From positions 306 through 49,282 of the forward strand of contig JACVRA010000369.1 in NCBI GenBank assembly GCA_019828545.1: DNA of 48,977 nt, given 5' to 3'. Source of the DNA: Paracamarosporium sp. OC-R06-R3 (taxonomy: Eukaryota > Ascomycota > Dothideomycetes > Pleosporales > Didymosphaeriaceae). Of the stretch, positions 32,789 through 43,800 are shown piece by piece (position 1 is the first letter of the stretch; every line of letters starts with the position of its first letter). Under the pieces are notes generated by a model that had not been told where the DNA came from, did not search any database, and worked only from the letters and a program-made list of their open reading frames with translations. Position numbers and translations under genes: made by a program.

Positions 32789-34476
32789 TCACAAAGCCTC
32801 GAAACCATCCCCATCTCTCTCGATACCCTCTGGCATCTGAATCGTTGTCATCACAACGTCGCTCGATGCGAGCGACCTAGAATAACTACTAGCTGTAAGG
32901 AGTACCTTCAGCGTGCAGCGTTTCCCCTCTTCCCGCTCTTCGTTGAATGCGGCGACCGATCGTGCCATGCTCTCAATAAAATTTGTCATATTCCCCTCCC
33001 ATTGCCGCTCGTAGAGATCGATGTCGTCTATAAGGATGAATATGGCATCGTAAGACCCGCCAAGAGCGGCTAGAAGAGTCCTTATGACACGACAGTATGC
33101 GCCAAAGAACCCATACTTTAGTTTTGTCTTTGTTTTGCGATGGAGAAATCAGAGAAGCGGCAGGCCATCGGGACCGCTATCCCAGTTGATATTGGGCGCT
33201 TTCGACACCTGGCTGAGAATTTATTGAGGTATCATAAGCGGTACTTCTGTGTCGTCGTATAAGGGACTGACGGCGTGCATCCCACAGAAAAACGTTAAAA
33301 CAAGGGTTTTCCCGGGTTTAGAGAGCTGCAGATGGAGAAGGGACACCAGGAATGAAAGAGGAGAGACTTTCTCCATTTCTCCGAATCCCTGGATACACAG
33401 CATGCTGGATCGTTTCGACGACATCCATTTCTGAAAGTCCCTGTTTCTTGCCGCCCATTGTGAACGCGATTGAAAGAAAAGTGATTCGTTTATTCCGATC
33501 GTCTGGATGGTTTCGGCTTCTGATGCTGGCTTGGACAAGTCGGTATCTAGTTCGAGGAGCTCTATAAATGACTGGGAGGTTATGACATTCTCCACGAGTT
33601 TCGCTTTCAGATCCTGCTTTTCGGATTCTGTAGTAATCTAAGTCAGCCCGTACACTGAGGAGGAGCCTTGAATGTCTTACCTATCTCTGCTTTTTCTTTG
33701 CTCAGCACGTTGTATCCTGCCTGCAGCGCCAACATTCTTTTTGATTCCTTTTCGATTCGCCCATGGCCTACGTACAGTCAGCGAAGATCAGTTCCCAAAA
33801 TTCTCAGTACATGCTCACACTTCGCATTCTTTGCCGCATCGCTCAACACTGCGGTCAGGGGATTCAAGATCGACCTCACTTCCTTTAGGTCCACGTTAAT
33901 TTGCCCAACGCCCGCAGTCACTGAATCAATACTTCCCTGTATCGTGTTTAATCTTTCGTTGCCGTGAATTATTGAAGCTCTTAACTGCCCGACATTGTTT
34001 CCTAGGCTGGAAACAGCTTCGTTATTTCCGATCAGCTGGGCGGTAATGAGGCAGAGGCCTCTATTCGCGGCTTCAATACCATGACTAGTGTATATCGCGT
34101 GCTAATGCAGATACTTCCTTATTTCACCCTCGAAAAGGGCTTTAGGAACGTTGATCCGCTTTACGTGGGTATCGATCGATTGTGAATACCCTGAATTCTT
34201 GAATAAGCTGTCCAAGACACATTCTACCGGAGTCGTAAGCAATAGTATCTGAGAACCGGAGGCAGTACCTGCAAACGTACTTCGGGATTGTTGCTTGTAC
34301 CAATGCAACATGTCCTCCATAGCCGCCAGCACTGAAATGTAAATGTCGTCTACATGAAGCTGTAAGGCTGTCTGTCTCGGGTACATCGCCATGTAGTCTT
34401 CGCAGTCGTTAACTAATTCGGGCATCGAATCGAAGAGATCCTCCATCTTCTCGCGCACATCACAGTAGCTCTCCAT
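32789..34476 (-). pseudogene. STAND/NLR-like gene remnant with eroded P-loop
   Basis: On the minus strand the frame starts at 34476 and gives an N-terminal helical module (VDDIYISVLAAMEDMLHWY) to a stop at 34102. A long coiled-coil piece (about 34060-33770) resumes, with splice-quality introns at 33818-33768 and 33680-33628, then an NTPase segment: FQKWMSSKRSSMLCIQGFGE, LSFLVSLL, LVLTFFCG. The expected Walker A GxxxxGKS/T reads GFGEMEKVSP. After a TAA at about 33221 and a further TGA the sequence continues with IFILIDDIDLYERQW, a Walker B-like strand, to 32789. The order matches fungal STAND (NACHT-like) proteins with a DUF7708-type N-terminus, used in self/non-self recognition. The stops and the missing lysine mean it is not a working ATPase. 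Confidence 0.7.
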
Positions 34477-34523
34477 TGCCTAATTGACGTTACCAGTGAT
34501 AGCAGACGCATTGGAACCTTCTG

Positions 34524-35622
34524 ATTAGAGTTAGGCGCCCCCGGCGTAGGGAAGACATGCACAGCGGAATGCATTGCGGACCTAATGAAGAAGCCCCTGT
34601 ACCCTATCACATGTAGGGATCTAGTATCGACCGCAGACGCCGTTGAACAGGGCTTGAGGAGACATTTCGCGCTTGCACGTAGATGGGACTGCGTGATGTT
34701 GCTTGATGAGGCAGACGTGTTCATTGCTAAAAGGAAACAAGAGGACCTTCGCCGTAACAGCATTGTATCTGTGCTCTTAAGGATGTTGGAGTACTACAAG
34801 GACAACGAACCATGTAGGAACTTTCAACGAAGCGTTCAAGAATAAAGTACACATCTCATTATTCTGTAAGGCCGTGATGCGAAATCTCAGCAGCTGGTCT
34901 AACATTATGTATAGATACAAATTTTGAGCGTCGCACCACCCTCAAAATGTGGAAGACATTCCTCAAGCAAACAAAGAACGCTCTAGAAAGTAATGGCAAG
35001 CGGAATCTCTCTATCGACAACGATGGCATACTTGACTTTGCAGAGCAGCATTTTGACGAGAATCCCAAAGCCCGATGGAACGGTCGGCAAATCCGAAACG
35101 CCTTCCACACAGCTGTCGCCATGGCTAAGTTTGACATGCGAAAACCTTTCGGACTAGAATATGACGACAGCAAGGACATTAGCATATCTATCGGTCCCAA
35201 CCAGTTTGAGAAGATTGCAAAGACAGTGAGGGAACTCGACGAGTACATGGTTGAGATTATCAAGACAATCTGGGATGGTAAAGCATATAAAGAAGGGATG
35301 CAGGCCTTGCCCAAGACTAAAGAAGAACTTAGGAAATCCAAGATCTCGAGGAAATACAAGAAGCAAGTCCACGACGAAGACTCAACCTCAGAATCTGAGG
35401 AACACCCTAGAAAGAAAAGCTCCAAAAAGACAGCCAGGCAAGGTGGAAAGAAAAAAAGTCAAGAAGGCGACAAGGGTAAGAAGCAGTGATGATAACAGCA
35501 GTGAAGATGTGGAATCAGAGGCCAGATCAGAGGTCAAATTAGAGAAGGCTCGGGGGACAAGCGTAGCGCAGAAACCTGAGGCAGACGATGTTTTAGATGA
35601 GGACACAGATGACTCGGAATAG
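34524..35622 (+). pseudogene. Fungal AAA+ ATPase remnant
   Basis: The frame opens with LELGAPGVGKT (Walker A) and continues to CVMLLDEADVFIAKR (Walker B) and RRNSIVSVLLRMLEYY. Then about ten residues (the GILFLTTNR region of the family) are deleted and the frame shifts to HVGTFNEAFKNKVHISL. An intron at 34866-34914 (GTAAGG, CTAAC, ATAG) is still recognisable and splices into NFERRTTLKMWKTFLKQ. RWNGRQIRNAFHTAVAMA follows, the sensor-2 region typical of the large fungal AAA family whose N-terminus carries DUF7025. The Lys/Ser-rich tail changes frame at an A-run (35450-35457), with the acidic end in the other frame to 35622. The N-terminal half is absent, and the 5' edge abuts the STAND remnant head to head. 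Three lesions make it a pseudogene. Confidence 0.8.
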
Positions 35623-36739
35623 GCGGCGACAGACTATTGTTCTGGTTAGGCAGCATATGCATTTGAGTCAATGGAAATATATACACGAAAAGAAGCCAAT
35701 GTTTAAAGTATAAAAACTTTCTACCTCTTAATACTACTCCATAAATAGCCGATACTCGTTAGACCACTAACCTCCAAGTTCAACGTATCGTCTGAATGCG
35801 CAATCTTAATATTGATGCTGATATACGAAACTTTAAGCACCTTTAGCTATCTGTCTGCCGGACCGTGACCGTGAACTCGCAGGACTCAAGTCTCGCTTTC
35901 TTTAGCTTTAAATACGTTATAAGTAAATCAACTAAACGTGAGAATCCTACTTAAACCTCCTTCCTATTTAGGTAAGGTTAGGTGAGACACGCTAGATTCA
36001 AGTTAGGTTGACCGTACGCCTGACGAGTAAGTATCGAGTGGCGATACAATATGTCCTATAGTGCATCTGGCATTTTGATCTATTCAGTCGTGCATTATAT
36101 GGGTAAGAATCAGGAGCTTCAGGAGTGCGAATGCGAATGCGAATGCGAATGCGAGTGCGGTATGCTCGTGCGTTAGCATGACTTTAAGCATTCAGAAGCG
36201 AACATTTAGCTAGAATTGGATCCACTTCAATCTTTCTGTGTGATCCCTGGTTAACTCCTAATCCTGCTGAGTAGGGATACACATCAAGCGAGAACTAGAA
36301 CCCGTGGTGCCCTCTATCAATATCTTGTCTGCACACACAATGTACGAAGGCACACAGACATCGCTTAAAGTGCATGTAACCCCTGAAGTGTCACTCACCA
36401 CGTGAACCTGGACCCATACATCTTGATGATCCGTTATGGTACACCTCAAATCGCTGCTAACCACCAATTCGTGTCTATGCCAAGCGTTGCTGTGCTTTTA
36501 CTAGTCGTCTGCGGATGTAGATCGATTGCGGGGCCGAAAGCGAGTGCGAAAACGGACACCGTATTCGCAATCGTGATCGTATGTCACGCCAAGCCAGGTT
36601 ATTCGAGCACGTTGAACCTCATTGCGTTCCCTGCCCAGGGAATCCTACAGCTCGACTGTCTCATAAGAGACTGGGTTCCCATCTTCTTGTCAAGCGCTGC
36701 TGATCCAAAGAGCTCTGAACCGGCCAGCACCCGCATAAT
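35623..36739. other. Intergenic with a hexamer microsatellite
   Basis: About 1.1 kb without a gene. A TGCGAA hexamer is repeated four times, with a fifth degenerate copy, at 36126-36155. Short frames near 36.3-36.7 kb carry no motif. The 3' part must hold the promoter of the MFS gene starting at 36740. Confidence 0.5.
36126..36155 (+). repeat. (TGCGAA)n microsatellite
   Basis: Four perfect TGCGAA units followed by TGCGAG. It is a simple sequence repeat in intergenic DNA with no evident function. Confidence 0.85.
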
Positions 36740-38381
36740 ATGAGCTCAGTGAGGGACATACCCGTGCCAACGGAGAAGTACGAAGTCGGGAAGGAGATCA
36801 AAACAGAGGGCGATACTCTTGTCGACTGGGAAGGACCAGATGACCCGCAAAACCCTTTTAATTGGCCGGTCGGTAAGCAGTATCTTCACGCTATTTTCGT
36901 CAGCGCCATCGCTCTAGTTGTGTAAGTCCACAGTATCGGTATCTCAGCATATAGTTGACGATATGAAGGAACTTAGGCTCTACTGTCTTCGCGCCTGGTG
37001 CACCGCTGCTCATGAAAGAGTTAGGCGTCACCTCCTCGACGGAAGGATCGTTGACCGTATCGATATATGTGCTCGGTTTCGCTGTCGGTCCACTTCTCCT
37101 GGCCCCCTTGTCAGAGCTATACGGTCGCCTCGTGGTGTATCAAAGTACCAATGTGATCTTTTTGGCTTTCACTCTAGGCTGTGCTCTTGCGACAAACACC
37201 AACATGTTTCTCACATTCCGGTTCATTGCTGGATGCGCAGGTTCCGCGCCAATGACAATTGGAGGGGGCACAATTGCCGATGTCTTTCCTCAAGAAAAGC
37301 GGGGCGGAGTTATGGGCATGTTAGCTTTAGGCCCTATCGTAGGCCCCGTGGTGGGCCCTGTTGCCGGTGGGTTCATCGCCCAGGAAATCGGGTGGCGATG
37401 GACATTCTGGATTATCTTTATCCTCGTAAGTGCCTTCAATACCTTATTAAAAGCTGTACGCTTACTCCTTAGTCTGCGATTATTAACATCTCTTCCATGA
37501 TCTGGATGCGGGAGACATATGCCCCGACACTGCTTGCTCGCAAAGCAGAACGTCTTCGCAAAGAACATGACAATCCAGCACTACGATCGAAACTCGATCG
37601 GGGTCACTCGGCCAGGTCCCTGGTCGCGCAGTCGATAATCCGCCCATTAAAACTGTTGATGTTCTCACCAATCGTACTGCTACTTAGCCTGTACACTGCC
37701 TTTGCTTTCGGTCTAACTTTCCTTCTCTATACAACCTTCCCACGAGTTTTCAATCAACAGTACGGCTTCAAGACCGGAGTGTCAGGGCTAGCATATTTGG
37801 GCATGGGTATTGGTTTCCTCCTTGCCCTTATTGTTTTTGCCACAATGAGCGACAAGATTCTCAAGTCCAAAGCTAAAAGACAAGAGGCAGCCTCCGTGGG
37901 TAGTAACAACGAAGTCCTTCAAGATCTAGAACATGAAATTGCCGCTCGAACACCACCACAAAACGCACTGAAATACAAACCTGAGTATAGGCTTATATTC
38001 ATGGCCTACCTCACACCCGTACTTCCCCTTGGGTTCTTCTGGTATGGATGGTCTGCTGATCAGCACGCGCACTGGATTGTTCCCATTCTAGGGACCGGCC
38101 TCATTGGAATCGGCTCGCTCTTCATAATTATGCCTGCACAAACGTACCTCGTGGACGTCTTTGGTTCCGAAGCTGCTGCCTCAGCTCTGGCGGCTAATAC
38201 TCTTCTTCGATCACTTTTTGGTGCCTTCCTCCCGATGGCCGGGGGCTCTATGTATGATTCTCTTGGGCTTGGATGGGGTAATAGTGTCCTTGGTTTTGTT
38301 GGTCTTGCATTCATTCCAATTCCGTACCTTTTCTACAAGTATGGCGATAGAATTCGCGGAAAGTGGCCTGTCCACCTCTAA
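36740..38381 (+). CDS. MFS multidrug-type transporter, DHA1 family (3 exons, 515 aa)
   Basis: Exons are 36740-36921, 36969-37425 and 37473-38381 (1548 nt), both introns 47 bp. The first acceptor is the AG at 36967-36968; the next AG, at 36970-region +8, would break the frame, and the chosen splice gives VVNLGSTVFAPGAPLLMKEL, the usual TM1-TM2 region. A cytosolic N-terminus with DWEGPDDPQNPFNWP is the hallmark of fungal drug:H+ antiporters. Motif A appears as APLSELYGR, followed by FRFIAGCAGSAPMTIGGGTI and GPIVGPVVGPVAGG (motif C). A central loop with Lys/Glu-rich residues separates the two six-helix halves. It is a plasma-membrane exporter of small molecules, probably intact. It might export a product of the nearby FAD oxidase or of the PKS cluster, but it is about 17 kb from the PKS. 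Confidence 0.94.
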
Positions 38382-39640
38382 TCCGTTCTCTCGATGCTTC
38401 ATCCTGCATATAGACCACAATATCATATCAATAAATTGCAGACTTCCTGTCGAAATATCCTTCGTGGTCTTAGCACAATACCTACCAGCCTGTGGCGACA
38501 AGATTAAGGTTAGGTTGTACTTGATGAAAACGTATGGCAAAAACAGTCTCAGCCAATATCTCACATCATACTAAATCCACAGCTCAGAAGCATTGGCCTT
38601 ATTGGTAGCGATCTTCCAGCAAATGATACTAAGGGGACAGTTGGTCACGAACGGTAAAAGTTGAGAGTGGTCCTACGTAGTGTGCATGGATGCAACATGA
38701 CACTTTCTTAGATGTAGTGCTAAATGATAGTTTCCAATCTATCTCTTGTGAATTTCCCCTTTGACGCTGAAGGTCATGTCATTGTTTATCAGTGTATAAG
38801 TGACGCGGGTAAATGTGTAGGCAAGAGTATCACGGTGTCTGAATGATACGTACAACAGTTGGGGGAAAAGAAAAGACAAGATTTGAGTCGCTATTTTATG
38901 ACCGAAGCAAGAGCATTCAAGCTTACATTACCAACGAAGAGTTAAAGTGATCTCGTATTGCCCGTCGCGGATACTAACATTAGCACGACTCTAATCCGGA
39001 ATTAGAATCACTCTACCCGTATTATGATCAATGGCCTTTAGCCCTCTCCTCAAAGGTCCTTAATGAAATTAGGAATTCATGTAGACAGATCTAGTTCTAT
39101 AAGATGGATTCTAATCGCGATTTTATATCGGCACGACTACTTATTAACAACTCAATGTTATGTTATAGGCTTAAAGACGACCAAAGGTGAAGGCGGTGTA
39201 GCCAAGAGCGACGCAGAGCAGGGTTCCAACCCTCGTAGTGTTCTATCCCCACTATTCGCTCGTCAGGCTGCCCGCCACAGACGATGGGGATACAGTCGAC
39301 TACGATGTAGCCCTCCCCATTTGCATCATCTCCAACAACAGCTAGAGCACCGGCTAGTCCGCTTGCTCGCTCAGCCGACCGCAGAAACGTGTGCGAGCGA
39401 GGCCAGGATATTGTGGGAAAATGTCGTGTGAGTCGTATTCGAGAGACATCGTTGTAAGGCAGGAAGATACCGTATCTTGGCACCAAACCCGCCACATCAT
39501 CAAACCCGCCACCCAACAACAATCGATCGGCCAACGTTTTGAGGCTGTAAAACAGCCAACAATAGCTATTATCACGAGATTTTCTAGAGTTGAGTACTAT
39601 AAGGCCTGTAGATTATTTCTAGAAATCTAAATTATTAATA
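38382..39640. other. Intergenic, transposon-related right part
   Basis: No gene was identified. 38.4-39.15 kb is AT-rich. A GC-richer block at about 39.16-39.53 kb holds overlapping frames on both strands (123 codons on minus from 39534) without a recognisable family. The end, 39.48-39.62 kb, resembles the left-end noncoding part of the pogo-like element at 47.13-47.23 kb, including a shared 17-mer TTATCACGAGATTTTCT (39569-39585 and 47185-47201). The TA at 39639-39640 is the target site of the next element. Confidence 0.5.
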
Positions 39641-39701
39641 ACGTACCTGGCAAGCGAGCGCCGCAGGTAAGCGAGCGCCGCACCCTACCAACTTTGCGCA
39701 C
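39641..39701 (+). repeat. Left terminal inverted repeat of the pogo-like element
   Basis: Starts ACGTACCTGGCAAGCGAGCG directly after TA. Within it a 13-bp unit AAGCGAGCGCCGC occurs twice in tandem, as subterminal transposase-binding repeats often do. It matches the reverse complement of 46970-47030 at 58 of 61 positions. Confidence 0.93.
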
Positions 39702-39757
39702 CTCTACAGACGTATATCTTAACAAGGCAATAATTACATATATAGAAGTTTATATAG

Positions 39758-39918
39758 TGTGACGGCAGGAGCTTTGGTGCAGGAGCTTTGGTGCACGTGC
39801 TCACGTGTTTGCCTAGCACCTAGCGTATATAGGCCACACAGCTCAGTTGAGAGCTCGACAGATAGTTGATACACAATCTTCTGACCCTCTTTTTGATCAC
39901 CCTCTGCGTGATCTCACA
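39758..39918 (+). repeat. 5' LTR of the Copia element
   Basis: Starts TGTGACGG, ends TCTCACA, preceded by the target duplication TATAG at 39753-39757. It contains a tandem 14-bp duplication (AGGAGCTTTGGTGC) near the start, then the segment GCGTATATAGGCC at about 39822, whose TATATA may be the promoter TATA box. Confidence 0.95.
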
Positions 39919-39931
39919 GTTATGAGCCCGG
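39919..39931 (+). other. Primer binding site for a half tRNA-Met
   Basis: The bases directly after the 5' LTR, GTTATGAGCCC, are complementary to GGGCTCATAAC, the anticodon arm (CAU) of initiator tRNA-Met up to nucleotide 39. Drosophila copia and yeast Ty5 prime with the 5' half of this tRNA cut in the anticodon loop, so the same mode is inferred. The following CGGTATAGCGC may extend the pairing, which needs the host tRNA sequence to judge. Confidence 0.75.
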
Positions 39932-40016
39932 TATAGCGCACGACTACTGCGCAACTCAATAATATCACAATAGGAAACCAGCCGCAGCCTAGAAGCGCGA
40001 CTGCTTCGTGATCAAA

Positions 40017-40898
40017 ATGGCTGAAGACCCTATAACGCGCCAGACGGTTATCCTCAGTAAACCAGAAGACTGGGCCGCGTGGTTCTTTATGCGCCAGGAC
40101 GATGCGGAGCGGCGAGGTCTGTGGAAATACTGCAATCCTGATATCTCAAAAGATCAATTACCTACTATCTCTGCACCTGTTCAGCCTCGCTATTCGCACT
40201 ACAGGGCAGGAGCGACTGCTCTTCATGAGCTTAACTCAGAGCAGTTTCGTATGTTTCAGTACGCCTATAACGTATACCTCGACGAGCGACGCCGCGCCGA
40301 AGACACGGACAAGCAGCTGCGTGATCTTAGCTATCAGATCAGCAGGTCGCTCTCAAAGAACCTACTCTATCTAATCAACGATAAGTCTACTGCGTACGAG
40401 CGACTCGTCGTACTCAAGAAACACCTCGCGCCAACGACGTTAGAACACCGACGTGACCTAATCGTCAAATATCGACGCCTTTGTGATCTACCGAGGTCGC
40501 GCGCCATTGATCCTTGGCTGCAACAGTGGGTTGAAGTTGTTCAGCAATGTCGCAAGATTGGCCTACCTAAAGTTGAAGGCAATCGCGCACAAGAAGACTT
40601 CTTGACCGCAATTAAGGCTATTAATCCCGAGTATGCGACATCAGAGCTAGTCACACTAATCAAGCACGAGCAAAACGGAACGCAGGCACCAAGCCTAGAC
40701 AATTACGTTACTAATTACTCTACATTCGCTCAACGCGTCCGAGGCTCATCGCCATCTCAGACGTTTGCAATAGCTGGTGAGCTCGACGCAGCCAAACTAC
40801 AGAAGAAGAATAAGACCAGAGGTCGCAACCTTACCTGCCTGTACGGCAAGTCACACCTATTCTCTAACTACTTCTACCTTAACAAGGAGCACCCTTAG
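40017..40898 (+). CDS. gag: Copia Gag protein, 293 aa, zinc knuckle mutated
   Basis: The frame is open from ATG 40017 (a GTG lies nine bases upstream) to a TAG at 40896-40898 that probably replaces a sense codon. The protein has the helical Copia-type gag (UBN2/Retrotran_gag-like) layout, with WAAWFFMRQDDAERRGLW, LKKHLAPTT and YRRLCDLPRS. At the end CLYGKSHLFSNYFYLN corresponds to the CxCGxxHxxxxCxYL zinc knuckle of fungal Copia gags, but two expected Cys are Tyr (TGC to TAC is a G-to-A change). Gag normally packages the element RNA in virus-like particles in the cytoplasm. This copy would lack nucleic-acid binding through the knuckle. Confidence 0.75.
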   Translation: MAEDPITRQTVILSKPEDWAAWFFMRQDDAERRGLWKYCNPDISKDQLPTISAPVQPRYSHYRAGATALHELNSEQFRMFQYAYNVYLDERRRAEDTDKQLRDLSYQISRSLSKNLLYLINDKSTAYERLVVLKKHLAPTTLEHRRDLIVKYRRLCDLPRSRAIDPWLQQWVEVVQQCRKIGLPKVEGNRAQEDFLTAIKAINPEYATSELVTLIKHEQNGTQAPSLDNYVTNYSTFAQRVRGSSPSQTFAIAGELDAAKLQKKNKTRGRNLTCLYGKSHLFSNYFYLNKEHP

Positions 40899-43800
40899 CG
40901 TCTACATAGCTTCTGTAAAGATCGCGCCGTGCAACAGCAGATCAATCAGGTCTTAAAAAACAAGCCTCGGCTGCAGGATGCAGTTAAGAGGTCGATTAAG
41001 CACTAGAAGAAGACCCACGATAAGACTAACAAGGATCACGTTGTTAACCTTAATAATAGGCAGCCACTAGCTTCTAGAGACGCTTTTGCCTATAGCCTAT
41101 TTAGCTGTCCTATTCAGCTGATGGGACCAGTACGCGATTAAGCTGATTAGGACGAGCACGACACAGACGAAGCAGAAGATTAGGCTCAGAGCCTTTAGGT
41201 TAACGATGCCGATGCTATCGTATCTAAAGCGTGCGATCAGGCCGAATGCTGTTAGGTTGACGACGCTGATATTGCCGTACCTAAAGCACGAGATCAGGCT
41301 AAGAGCCTAGCGGTTGATGACACCAACGCTGTCGTACCTAATGATCTCTATGTAGTCGCAGCTGTTAACGAACGCTCCACTCTACAAGATCGCTAGATTC
41401 TTAACCCTAGCTCTAATACCCATATAATCAATACACCTAATTAGGTTGGCTGGAAAGAAGAACGCAAGGAAACTGCTTACACTACCGTTAGAGTAGGCAT
41501 ACACTACTATGAGATTAAGGCTTAGGGTACTATAACCTTAGCTGCCAGTACGCCGTCTAGTCAACCAACTTATATTAGGATCTCTTATATAGCTCTTATT
41601 CCTGGTTTTCTAATAAGTCTTATTAGACTAAGCTGCTACCGCAATGTTAGAATCTACTTTAATTCAGGTTGTGATTTACTATACAATTACTAGAGCACCA
41701 TTGCGCTGCTAGAGTATAATAAGGGACACTGGTTAGTTAACGCTAATCCTACACGTTGGCTGCCGCCCTCGTTGCTACTCGCTATATTGCTCCAAGTCTA
41801 TCCTTCTTAATCCGATAAGACGCAGCAACTCACACCCAAAGAGGCACACTTAGTCTAGGGCCACCTAGGACGCAAGGTAATCGCTCATCTTAACGATTAT
41901 GTACTCGGTGTAACAGTCACTAGAAAGGATTAGAAGCGGTTTTGTTAGATTTATACAAAGGCAAAGCTTACCAAGCAGATATTACGTCATACACCTAGCG
42001 ACGCAGTTCGCAAGTTCTATCAAATTTCAATTGACGTAGTTCAGTTGCAAAAGTCTAGAGAAGCTTATTATAATAGCAATAAGTGGGCTGCTCATGCTGT
42101 TTATTAGTACGCTCATTGGCATGAAATTAAAACCTTTCCATCAAAATCATAGGCTTACCTAGCCTAATGGCTGGTTAACCTAATCCATCGTATCCAGCGT
42201 TAGTACGATACTGATATTATCGCAATTAAGATAGACGCAGAGCGAGGGCTTGTCTACTTTGCTAAGAAGATCTACACAGAGATGGGTATACGCCTCGAAG
42301 TACACGCTCCAAACACTCCTGCTTAGAACGGGGGTGCAGAGATCGTAGGTAAGCTTATTATAATAAAAGCTTACGCGCTGCGCCTATAAGGTAATCTACC
42401 TAAGCGACTAGCCAACGAGATGGCTGTCGCAGCTGTCTACCTAATCAATTAACAACCTATAGAAGTGCTTAATTAGAAGACTCCGTACGAAGTTGTTTAC
42501 AACAAGAAGCCTCCAACAGGCCACCTGCGTCCTATCAGTTGTCGCGCCTACGTGCTCAACAAGCACCTGCCGCAGGGAGCAAAGACAGTCTCTCGCGCGC
42601 TAATTGGCCACCTAGTAGGCTACGATGCCTCTAATATCTTTAGGATTTAGTTACCCTTAACTAATTAAGTTATTTACGTCTAAGACGTTGTTTTTAACTT
42701 AAACACTTTCTACATAAGTCGCGAAGACTATACTACGATCTCTAAGATTAACAAAATCATCAAGCTGCTCAAGCTTCCCAACAAAGAAGACACTCTCAAT
42801 GGAACAATCAACAACCTTTTAACTACGCGTCAGCGACGACGCTATTGTAATTACAACGATTATTATAAGGATCTAGGGGGTAATAACGAGCCACCTCCGC
42901 TACTAGACAAAGGGCAGGATAACGAGCTTGAGGATTTATGCAGAAGGCTTTCAAGTACCCTGCGTAATATAGCTATATCGTCAGAGTATCAATCTCCGTT
43001 TAAGGAGGATGAAGAGGTTTCTTGGCCTACAGGGAATCGCTCCTACGATCAGTGGACGCCTCCTGCTCCGGCAGGACCTACTACAGAGGACATGCATCGC
43101 GCTGAGTACCTAGGTGGACGACTTAACGATCGCCTCTATCGCCCTGCTCCTACTTAGCAAGCAGTTATTAATCAGTTAGTTACTAACCTAGATCATTACA
43201 TACCTAATTATATAAGCAATAACGCTCCGCGTCGCTAAAACGTTAACGTCTCTAAGGATAATATTATTCAGGGCAGTCGTTCACGACGTCCTTAGAATTT
43301 GGCTAATCCTCAGTCGCACACTGTACAGCTTAGTAAAGACAACGTCGTCAATTATCTATACTCGTTCGCGACTCTCTCAATTAATAGCAAGCAGGACAAC
43401 CTCCACATTCATCGCAGTTAGCTGCCGCCTCCGCCAAAGCATCTTAAACAGCTTCGCCATCACCCTTATAGTAATCAGTTCATGCATGCTGTTACACAAG
43501 AGTATCAGGAGATCTGGGACAAAGGTTGTTTTAAAAAGACGACTACAATAAAGGCTTCCGCTGCCACTAAAGGCGTTGAAGTAATTCCACTCATATAGGT
43601 ATTTACCTATAAGTTTAATAAGGACGGCTATCTCTACAAATACAAAGCTCAACTTGTTGCTTACGAAGATCTACAAGATTAGTTTGGCAACACGTATACA
43701 GCAACGCTCGCTGCTCGTACTTTTCGCGCGCTCTTAGCAATTGCCAACTACTTTAGTTTAGAGCTTAAACAATACAACGTACCCAACGCTTTCCTCAACG

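Noticed and set aside
36918..37472. 184-codon frame over MFS exon 2
   Set aside because: It is an off-frame reading; the MFS frame has all the family motifs and consistent splice sites.
39180..39240. tRNA gene or tRNA-derived SINE
   Set aside because: GTAGCCAAGAG and GGTTCCAACCC resemble A and B boxes but lie too close together, and no cloverleaf could be built.
39163..39534. Overlapping frames of about 120 codons on both strands as a gene
   Set aside because: No recognised domain, neighbouring sequence is transposon-like, and the two strands are equally open; left as unassigned.
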